39,685 nucleotides of DNA from contig PYJC01000054.1 of assembly GCA_003635255.1 (NCBI GenBank), forward strand, positions 1 through 39,685, given 5' to 3'. The translations under genes and the position numbers were made by a program. Below are positions 33,501 to 39,685 of this stretch, in pieces; position 1 is the stretch's first letter; each line of letters begins with the position of its first letter. This DNA comes from Candidatus Poribacteria bacterium. Its GTDB lineage: Bacteria > Poribacteria > WGA-4E > WGA-3G. The notes beneath the pieces were generated by a model. The model was not told the DNA's origin. It saw nothing but the letters and a program-made list of their open reading frames with translations, and searched no databases.

Positions 33501-33706
33501 TTTTAGATCCTCCTTAAAGTTTGCGCTACAAATACGAAATTCATGTTAATAGCCTTGCAAGTTTCGTGCCAAATATTCAGGTCCCTATACAATTGAGATA
33601 TATCAACATTTTATGGGTTAAAACGGAATCTCAGATTTTATCGATGTATTTCAAATCTGAAACAAAACCCGAATTAATCGCTTAGGGAGCTTGGAAACAA
33701 AGGTTA

Positions 33707-33738
33707 TTTCACAAATGAAACGTTTTTCATTTATGAAA
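33707..33738 (+). promoter_or_regulatory. two tandem TTTCA-N4-TGAAA palindromes upstream of the Rieske activator gene
   Basis: TTTCACAAATGAAA (33707-33720) and TTTCATTTATGAAA (33725-33738) are near-identical palindromes spaced 18 bases centre to centre, directly before the -35 box of the activator gene. This is a typical dimer-pair operator arrangement, possibly for autoregulation. Confidence 0.6.
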
Positions 33739-33746
33739 CAAAACGC

Positions 33747-33773
33747 TTGACATCCGCTTCACTCTATGATAAT
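33747..33773 (+). promoter_or_regulatory. sigma-70-like promoter of the Rieske activator gene
   Basis: A perfect TTGACA (33747-33752) is followed after 15 bases by GATAAT (33768-33773). The spacing is short. The operator palindromes end eight bases upstream. Confidence 0.5.
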
Positions 33774-33817
33774 CTGTAACCCATAGATAACAAATCCTGT
33801 GCAGGCGTGGGGAGAAA

Positions 33818-35983
33818 ATGGTGAAGTGGATTAATATTGCTAAAACAACTGAAATTGAACCGGGACAGAATATCGTCGTCAAATGTGACGGTGAAGACAT
33901 CGCGATCTTCAACGCAGGTGAAGCGTTTTATGCCGTCAATAACGCTTGTCCGCATCAGGGCGGTCCGCTCAATCAAGGCGTATTGGAAGACAACCGGATC
34001 ACCTGCCCGTGGCACGGTTGGCAATACGACCTAAAAAGTGGATGCCCTATCACCACGCCGAACCTCCGAACCTATCCACTCCGGATTCAGGGAGAGACGC
34101 TTCAGATTGCAATTACGGCTGAAGTCTCAGCGAACAATAGGCTGGAGGATACCCTTTTTAGCGAAACCCTCGGCACCGATCAGGTCTATGGAATCCTTGA
34201 GCAGATTCAGCTCGGAAAGACACTTGATGAAGTCTTTGAGAACATCCACGCTGGACTTCAGAACATAGTGCCGCATAACCGGTTGGGCATCGCACTCATT
34301 GACGAATCCTCTGGTAATTTAGTGCAGTGCAAAACGAAATCCAACAGAAAAATCTTGCTGGACAACGGGTTCTCAGCAAAAATCAAGGGGTCAAGCCTTG
34401 AGCCTATCCTCAATTCAGGTGAAGCGCGGATTATTGACGATTTTAAGGAAATTCTCGCAAAAAGACCGACGCCCTGGACAAGATTGATGGTTCAAGAAGG
34501 GATGCGCTCCAATCTGACACTTCCGCTTAAGGTGCAGGGTAAACCGATTGGAGTCGTCTTTTTCACGAGTGAAAAACCCCGGGCATTCTCCGAGGCACAT
34601 ATTGGGCGCCTCAAACCCATTGCCGGACAACTCTCAATTCTGATTGAAAAAGGGAATTGGACAGACAAACTCGCCGAAAACAACAAACGATACCGCACAC
34701 TTTTTGAGATGTCCAACGACGCAATCTTCATCTGTCCATCGCTAACGGAAGCCTTCGTTACCGTAAACGAAAATTTCTGTGCATGGCTCGGTTACACACA
34801 CCAAGAACTCGTCAATCTGTCACTGCGTGACCTAATGCCTCCCGATGAATTTCAAAATACCCGCGAAACGCTCAAAAGCCTCGATCAACAAAACCCTATT
34901 ACTTTCCAAACGGAGTTGTCCCGTAAAAACAGAAATCGCTTACCGTTGGAAATTCGCGCCATCCGAATCGCGCATGACGAGCGGGAATTCATCCAAGGGT
35001 TTGCGCGTGATCTCTCGGAGGTAAAGGCACTCAGTGCCCAACTCAAAGCGCACCATTCGTTTGGGAATCTCATCGGAAAAAACCGGAAAATGCAGGAAAT
35101 TTTCGAGTTAATTCAACTCGTCGCACCGATGAAAACGACTGTCCTGATTCAAGGCGAAAGCGGAACCGGCAAAGAACCTGTTGCGCACGCAATCCACTAC
35201 AATAGCGAGCGGGCAAAAAAACCCTTCATCCGCGTCAATTGCGCTGGCTTAATTGACAATCTGCTGGAGAGTGAACTCTTTGGACATGTCAAAGGCGCGT
35301 TTACTGATGCCATCGCAACGCGCGAAGGGCGATTCGCAGCTGCGGACGGTGGCACGCTTTTTCTTGATGAAATCGGCGAGTTAAGTCCCGGTACACAAGC
35401 AAAGTTGCTTCGCGTCTTGCAAGAGGGCGAATATGAAATGGTCGGTTCAACCGAGACACAGAAAGTAGATGTCCGCGTCATTGCAGCGACAAATCGAATT
35501 CTGAAAACAGAAATTGATGCTGGACGTTTCCGCGAGGATTTATACTACAGGCTCAACGTCGTCCCGATTACGCCGCCGCCACTCCGTGAAAGACGAGATG
35601 ACATCCCACTTCTCATTGAACACTTCATCGAAAAATTTAGTCAACAGACGCAAAAATCCATTCATCGCATCTCACCCGATGCCCTTGAAATCTTAATGGA
35701 TTATACCTACCCCGGCAATGTGCGAGAGTTGGAAAATATCATAGAGCATGCATTCGTCAAATGTCAGGGTGGCAGCATTGAAAAGCAACATCTACCGCTC
35801 GACCTTATTTCGTCGAGAGATGATATTGTTACGCAGGCACTCAAGGAAAGCAACCCACTTGCGGCATTGGAACGTGAATTAGTCCAACGGGTTTTGGAGG
35901 CATCTGATGGAAAGCCGCAGCTCGCTGCACAACGTTTGGGGATCAGTCGTACCACCCTATGGCGAAAACGCAAGGCAGTATAG
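33818..35983 (+). CDS. sigma-54-dependent activator with N-terminal Rieske [2Fe-2S], GAF and PAS domains
   Basis: This 721-residue cytoplasmic regulator has GGGGAG before its ATG. Domains: Rieske 1-100 with C44-x-H46 (NACPHQG) and C63-x-x-H66 (CPWHGW), all four cluster ligands present; GAF about 130-280; PAS 291-405 (RYRTLFEMSNDAIF ... EFIQGFARDLSEVK); sigma-54 AAA+ 415-605 with Walker A GESGTGKE (446-453), loop GAFTDA (493-498) instead of the consensus GAFTGA, and Walker B GGTLFLDEIGE (511-521); and a Fis-type HTH 690-720 (LAAQRLGISRTTLWRKRK). It should hydrolyse ATP to open RpoN promoters. The Rieske module resembles the ferredoxin component of dioxygenases and suggests redox, oxygen or NO sensing or electron input. 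Such an N-terminal sensor on this family is unusual. Confidence 0.93.
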   Translation: MVKWINIAKTTEIEPGQNIVVKCDGEDIAIFNAGEAFYAVNNACPHQGGPLNQGVLEDNRITCPWHGWQYDLKSGCPITTPNLRTYPLRIQGETLQIAITAEVSANNRLEDTLFSETLGTDQVYGILEQIQLGKTLDEVFENIHAGLQNIVPHNRLGIALIDESSGNLVQCKTKSNRKILLDNGFSAKIKGSSLEPILNSGEARIIDDFKEILAKRPTPWTRLMVQEGMRSNLTLPLKVQGKPIGVVFFTSEKPRAFSEAHIGRLKPIAGQLSILIEKGNWTDKLAENNKRYRTLFEMSNDAIFICPSLTEAFVTVNENFCAWLGYTHQELVNLSLRDLMPPDEFQNTRETLKSLDQQNPITFQTELSRKNRNRLPLEIRAIRIAHDEREFIQGFARDLSEVKALSAQLKAHHSFGNLIGKNRKMQEIFELIQLVAPMKTTVLIQGESGTGKEPVAHAIHYNSERAKKPFIRVNCAGLIDNLLESELFGHVKGAFTDAIATREGRFAAADGGTLFLDEIGELSPGTQAKLLRVLQEGEYEMVGSTETQKVDVRVIAATNRILKTEIDAGRFREDLYYRLNVVPITPPPLRERRDDIPLLIEHFIEKFSQQTQKSIHRISPDALEILMDYTYPGNVRELENIIEHAFVKCQGGSIEKQHLPLDLISSRDDIVTQALKESNPLAALERELVQRVLEASDGKPQLAAQRLGISRTTLWRKRKAV

Positions 35984-36064
35984 TTGAAGTATCGGGCAAT
36001 CGCTTTATGGTAGAACTTACAGGAAATCCGGACGCTTGAAGTTTAACTCCGACACATTTTTTCA

Positions 36065-36094
36065 TTGACAACTTCGTTGTGGTTAACATATTAT
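36065..36094 (+). promoter_or_regulatory. sigma-70-like promoter of the PhyH gene at 36142
   Basis: A perfect TTGACA (36065-36070) and TATTAT (36089-36094) are separated by 18 bases, 48 bases before the start codon. Confidence 0.6.
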
Positions 36095-36141
36095 AGCACT
36101 AAGCGTTGACCTATTCCTGTTGTCCGAAAGGAGTACCGAAA

Positions 36142-36945
36142 ATGGCAAAAGTCCTCTCACTCGTCGCCTACGACGATTTAGAAAACCAAGTTGAAGCACT
36201 CGAAAGGGACGGTTACATCTATTTCCCCAGTGTGCTTGATGCTGAGGAAGTCGCCGAATTGCGAGCAACCATGGACCGATTAGAGGCGATCCCAGAGTGC
36301 TTGGATCGACACCAGACCCCTGATAACGGCGGCAAATTCCTCAACAAAATCATTAACAACTCGTTTAATCGAGATCCGCTCTATCTCCAATTCCTTGACA
36401 AATCACCGATTATCGAAGTCGCCGAAGCGACGCACGGCGACGATTGTCATTGCATCGGTATGCAATCGTGGTTGACAGGCCCCGGACGACCGGATCAGGG
36501 GTTACATACCGATTGGCTGCCAATCGGCCTACCCGCAGATGTCCGTTCCGATCCACGCGTCAAAGTCCCAATCTTCATCACCACGGCCCATTACTATCTC
36601 AACGATATGTATGAAGAACTGGGACCGACGAAGTTTGTGCCGGGCAGCCATTACTCCGGATGTTCTCCAAACGGCGCAACCGAGTGGAATAACCGCACAG
36701 AAGAGAGTATCTTGTGCAATGCTGGGGACGTGGTACTCTTCCGCAGCGAAGTCTGGCATCGTGGCTCTGCCAATACGACGGACGAAACCCGCTACCTCTT
36801 GCAGGTACACTATGCGCAGCGGATGATTACACAGAAATACCCACCTTATCTAAATAAGTTTCAGTTCGATGAATCCATTCTCGACCAAGCGAACCCGCGA
36901 CAGAGACGGCTCCTCGGCGATCATCGACCGAGCAATTATGATTGA
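36142..36945 (+). CDS. phytanoyl-CoA dioxygenase (PhyH) family protein
   Basis: ATG 36142 is preferred because AAAGGAG lies eight bases upstream; an earlier in-frame start at 36106 has no such site. The 267-residue protein has H122/D124 (GLHTDWLPIGL), the PGSH turn (FVPGSHYSG), the distal H206 (VWHRGSA) and R217, so the Fe(II)/2-oxoglutarate site is complete. It has no signal peptide. It follows the Rieske activator gene by 158 bases with its own sigma-70-type promoter, so direct sigma-54 control is not indicated. Confidence 0.92.
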   Translation: MAKVLSLVAYDDLENQVEALERDGYIYFPSVLDAEEVAELRATMDRLEAIPECLDRHQTPDNGGKFLNKIINNSFNRDPLYLQFLDKSPIIEVAEATHGDDCHCIGMQSWLTGPGRPDQGLHTDWLPIGLPADVRSDPRVKVPIFITTAHYYLNDMYEELGPTKFVPGSHYSGCSPNGATEWNNRTEESILCNAGDVVLFRSEVWHRGSANTTDETRYLLQVHYAQRMITQKYPPYLNKFQFDESILDQANPRQRRLLGDHRPSNYD

Positions 36946-37081
36946 AGGTCAGTGATGCACTTTAAAATGATGAACCGCCTTATTGCCGGACACCGCTCGT
37001 CGATGGGAACAGACGTTTGTTATATTTGCTTTACGAACCCGTAACATTTTATTCAGCACGCATCTGTAACAGGGGGAACAA

Positions 37082-38824
37082 ATGGATAATGAAGTAATGA
37101 GTAATGAAGAGAATTATGCTTTTGATGTGGCAGGTTACTTACACGTACCGGGTGTCCTCAGTCAAGAAGAGGTGGCGGCACTCAACGCTGCATTGGATGC
37201 AGTTGGAGAAAGTGAGATGCTGTTAGGCGGAGACAGTCCACACCGCGAATTGTTCCGTGACCTACTCGTGCATCCTAAATTGGTCTGGTATTTGAACCAG
37301 ATCGTGGGACACGGCTTCCGACTCGATCAGGCACCTCAATTGTTAGGGCATCGCGAGGGTGAAGTAAGCGCGCCACTCGTCGGCGGTGATGAACCGCGAA
37401 ATCCGTCCTTGGCATATCGCCTACAAAACGGCCAGAGGCGTTGCCAAGGCGTGAAAGCGATCTGGGCATTGGAAGATGTCGCAGAAGACGACGGTGGATT
37501 CGTTGTTGTTCAAGCAAGCCACAAGAGTAATGTCGAAACGCCCGACGATCTGGCAACCGGCGTTGATGACATGGGGTTGGTGGTGCAACCGGCACTCAAG
37601 GCAGGCGATCTATTTTTAGTCGCGGTCCCTACGCTCCAAGGTGTCCGACCATGGAAAGATGCGCCGAAAAGGTTGGTGTCCTATTCGTATGCCGCGCGTG
37701 CAGCGGTTCAATCGAATCCGCTTGGACCTTACTCAGAAACTGAGTCTCTACCCAAATGGGCAGATGAAGCAACATCTGCGCAAAAGGCGGTTATGTATGT
37801 CCCCGGGTATAAGGGTTCAAGTCCACCACCCGTGATAAATACAGACGGCGAAGAGACATGGGTAGAGGAAGACTCGACCGTCGTTCACCCATCAATTTAT
37901 ATCCGTGACCCAGATTCAGGAATCGATGAGAAAGAGTTCTATTTTTGGGATCTGAATGGGTATGTAGTAGTGCGGGGTCTGATGGATGAACAGTGGCTTG
38001 CAGAAGCGAATGAAGCAGTGGATAAATTCCAAGATCGGATCGTCGTAGGCGAGGAATTAGCTCGCGGGTCGATAAGTCAGGCTGGCACAGGACGACCGCT
38101 CCTGCCGGGTTTGTTAGACTTACCTGATCCGTATAACGCACCGTTTCGACGCATGATTGCGCACCCTGCTGTAGTACAACGACTCAATTGGATGGGCGGT
38201 AGCGGCTATCGCATGGGTGGCGCGACTGTATTCTGTGCGGTTCAGGGAACATCGGGGCACTCGCTACACGATGGCAATGAACCGATGACCCCCTCACGCG
38301 GTTATTATTTTAAGAACGGACGCAGTTATGCCGAAACCGTCACAATTACATGGCAATTACGTGATGTCGAGCCGGGACTGGGCGGTTTCGCATGTGTACC
38401 CGGGTCCCATAAGACGCAGTATTCCATGCCACGCGGGATTCGGACGTGTGATGATACGATGGGTTTGGTAGTCCAACCCGTTATGAAGGCAGGGGATGTC
38501 CTCTTCTTTATGGACGGTGGTTGTACACACGGGGCATTGGCGTGGAAAAACCCGATCCCCAGACGCGGGGTCCTGATTAAGTATCAGTCGAAAAACGTCA
38601 ATTGGGGCGGTGGTGTGATTGATCCACAAGACCGGTGGGGCGATATGGTTGAAGATATGACCGAGGCACAATTCGCTGTCATGCGGGGCCCTGAACGCGA
38701 TGGTCGTCACCGGACTGTACCGCGACTGGTTGTAGAAGACGGAAAAGTGTTCGTTTCCTACGATCCTGAAGGCGATAGTTACGCATCAAAGCATCGACGA
38801 AAACCCGGTGAAAAACGCGGGTAA
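37082..38824 (+). CDS. double PhyH-domain fusion protein, N-terminal half degenerate
   Basis: This 580-residue protein has GGGGG six bases before ATG and two PhyH-like halves (about 10-210 and 285-510). The halves align by eye: PLVGGDEPRNPSLAYRLQNG with SLHDGNEPMTPSRGYYFKNG, and QASHKSN with PGSHKTQ. In the first half the metal histidines are replaced (V100 and Q186), so it should not bind iron. In the second half H396 and H483 remain, but the carboxylate position reads H-D-G rather than H-x-D, with glycine at the third position. The two halves may form an intramolecular dimer with one active site. Substrate unknown. There is no signal peptide. Confidence 0.85.
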   Translation: MDNEVMSNEENYAFDVAGYLHVPGVLSQEEVAALNAALDAVGESEMLLGGDSPHRELFRDLLVHPKLVWYLNQIVGHGFRLDQAPQLLGHREGEVSAPLVGGDEPRNPSLAYRLQNGQRRCQGVKAIWALEDVAEDDGGFVVVQASHKSNVETPDDLATGVDDMGLVVQPALKAGDLFLVAVPTLQGVRPWKDAPKRLVSYSYAARAAVQSNPLGPYSETESLPKWADEATSAQKAVMYVPGYKGSSPPPVINTDGEETWVEEDSTVVHPSIYIRDPDSGIDEKEFYFWDLNGYVVVRGLMDEQWLAEANEAVDKFQDRIVVGEELARGSISQAGTGRPLLPGLLDLPDPYNAPFRRMIAHPAVVQRLNWMGGSGYRMGGATVFCAVQGTSGHSLHDGNEPMTPSRGYYFKNGRSYAETVTITWQLRDVEPGLGGFACVPGSHKTQYSMPRGIRTCDDTMGLVVQPVMKAGDVLFFMDGGCTHGALAWKNPIPRRGVLIKYQSKNVNWGGGVIDPQDRWGDMVEDMTEAQFAVMRGPERDGRHRTVPRLVVEDGKVFVSYDPEGDSYASKHRRKPGEKRG

Positions 38825-38917
38825 TGGCGGACACGCTACCACCGAATCCACAAGAAACCGGGATTGAAACGCCTTCCACAAGAGATGGGGATCGCGCTTA
38901 CAGTTTTGTTGCTAAAA

Positions 38918-38951
38918 ACAGGTTGTTTTTTTCGAGCCTCACACAACCTGT
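38918..38951 (+). terminator. inverted repeat downstream of the double PhyH gene
   Basis: ACAGGTTGT (38918-38926) and ACAACCTGT (38943-38951) pair perfectly. A T-run lies in the loop and no U-run follows the stem, so a terminator role is only possible. Confidence 0.3.
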
Positions 38952-38970
38952 AAAACGCGGGATGTTTTTT

Positions 38971-39385
38971 GACATACTCCCCCCGCTAAAGCAGGGGGAT
39001 TCTTAGAAAGAAACACCCTGAGCGGGGCAGATCGTGCTATCAACGACCACCGCTTGCGATATGCAAGTCTTCTGTAGCCTCCTGCAACAGTTAATGCCCT
39101 AACTGCGTGCTCTAAAGCACCTTACGAAAAGTTTTGAGTCGCTGATTTCAAATGGAATGCACCTTAAAGTGTCTTTTCCGACTAACGACTGTCAAGCATA
39201 TTTTAGATATTTGTGAGGTGTATGGCTTTTACGTAGTTGTCTGAATATCAAGCAATATACCCGTGCATCAACTCACAACCCATGCCGATTACAAGAAGTA
39301 TTCTATCACAAACAACTCTATCGATCAACAAAATTTAAATGCATTTTCTACATCTCCAAGCTAAAGCATGGAGTTTTGAAAATGA
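38971..39385. mobile_element. IS200/IS605-type non-autonomous element or remnant (paired subterminal hairpins)
   Basis: Two hairpins of the same unusual design bracket about 400 bases without a full gene. The left (38978-38999) has C-rich and G-rich arms, a GC/GC pair on a TAAA loop and one internal mismatch, followed by ATTCTTA. The right (39354-39373) is CTCCAAGCTAAAGCATGGAG, again a GC/GC pair on TAAA with a mismatch. GACATACTCCCC...GGGGGATTCTTA is the familiar 3' end of tnpB-bearing IS605 elements. A minus-strand frame between them gives RALTVAGGYRRLAYRKRW, which may be a decayed TnpB tail. No transposase remains. Confidence 0.6.
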
Positions 39386-39685
39386 AGAGAATGATAAGAT
39401 GTACTGGACCGTCTGGAACGCTACGCCGAATAAGATTCAACGTGCCAACCTTGATGGTTCAGCTATTGAAGACATCATCACCGACTTGAAAAGTCCACGT
39501 GGCATCGCCTTGGACGTTCCCAACGGGAAAATGTACTGGGCAGACCTTGGTGCCGGTAAGATTCAACGTGCGAATCTCGATGGTTCAGATGTTGAAGACA
39601 TCATCACTGGTTTACTGGGTCCAAACGGTATCGCTCTGGACTCAGATGGAAATAAAATTTATTGGGCAGATGAGTTCAGTGGTAA
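39339..39685 (+). CDS. YWTD (LDL-receptor class B-like) beta-propeller protein, 3' part outside window and 5' end probably lost
   Basis: The frame, open from ATG 39339 to the window end, contains repeated blades: KMYWTVWN, KIQRANLDGSAIEDIITDL, GIALDVPNGKMYWADLGAG, KIQRANLDGSDVEDIITGL, GIALDSDGNKIYWADEF. These are YWTD repeats of a six-bladed propeller, usually secreted and adhesive. The first dozen residues are translated from the right hairpin of the IS605-like element, no signal peptide is present, and the ATG has no ribosome site. I infer that the original 5' end was replaced by the insertion. Confidence 0.75.
   Translation, partial: MHFLHLQAKAWSFENEENDKMYWTVWNATPNKIQRANLDGSAIEDIITDLKSPRGIALDVPNGKMYWADLGAGKIQRANLDGSDVEDIITGLLGPNGIALDSDGNKIYWADEFSG

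Noticed and set aside
35294..35314. GAFTDA in place of GAFTGA as a sign that the activator is inactive
   Set aside because: The change is conservative in position and Walker A and B are intact; variants of this loop occur in otherwise normal family members, so it was recorded but not treated as inactivation.
38855..38875. GGGATTGAAAC motif resembling the end of a CRISPR repeat
   Set aside because: It occurs once, with no regularly spaced copies and no cas genes nearby.

Overview
The window looks like part of a Candidatus Poribacteria-type genome (sponge-associated or marine, Gram-negative-like). This is inferred from gene content and not from any marker gene: six phytanoyl-CoA dioxygenase (PhyH) genes carrying seven domains, two Cys-type sulfatases, a LamG-type secreted protein, an internalin-like LRR protein with cohesin, dockerin and a NYPNPFNPETWIPY-type C-terminal domain, YWTD propeller repeats, and abundant small hairpin repeats. 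No rRNA or tRNA gene was recognised.

Layout. 1-6.2 kb: a partial circularly permuted ATP-grasp gene, a PhyH gene and an FGE-like protein on the minus strand, then two tandem duplicated PhyH genes and a LamG protein on the plus strand. 6.1-7.4 kb: a scar with a gene remnant truncated at both ends, a hairpin repeat, and a DUF5615/DUF433 toxin-antitoxin-like pair. 7.4-16.4 kb, all minus: PhyH, DUF362, acyl/acetoacetyl-CoA synthetase, cysteine desulfurase, BCCT transporter, a 43-codon LRR-leader remnant, a Gfo/Idh/MocA oxidoreductase and a DUF805 protein. 16.7-22 kb: a lipoprotein, an MBL-cupin fusion, and two sulfatases separated by a MITE-like repeat region. 22-24.4 kb: an AT-rich island with a candidate structured RNA, two overlapping unknown genes (the second DUF1828/DUF1829), a lipoprotein and a frameshifted small gene. 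24.4-27.7 kb: a multispanning membrane protein and a six-hairpin glycosidase-like protein, followed by a dead transposase fragment. 28.3-32.7 kb: the large LRR-cohesin-dockerin protein behind a near-perfect sigma-54 promoter, a lipoprotein gene interrupted by TGA, and a row of small membrane/secreted proteins including a tandem paralogue pair. 32.7-39.7 kb: two hairpin repeats (one MITE-like), a VOC protein, a Rieske-GAF-PAS-sigma54 activator, PhyH, a double PhyH fusion, an IS200/IS605-like non-autonomous element and the start of a YWTD propeller gene.

How it fits together. Sulfatases, six-hairpin glycosidase-like, LamG and discoidin-like proteins fit uptake and breakdown of sulfated host or matrix glycans. 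The PhyH enzymes, oxidoreductase, acyl-CoA synthetase and BCCT transporter fit catabolism of small substrates. The most unusual elements are the activator with an N-terminal Rieske iron-sulfur domain, preceded by two tandem palindromes, and the near-consensus -24/-12 promoter 5.4 kb away on the cell-surface LRR gene. Together they suggest a redox- or oxygen-responsive sigma-54 circuit; the link between the two is inference.
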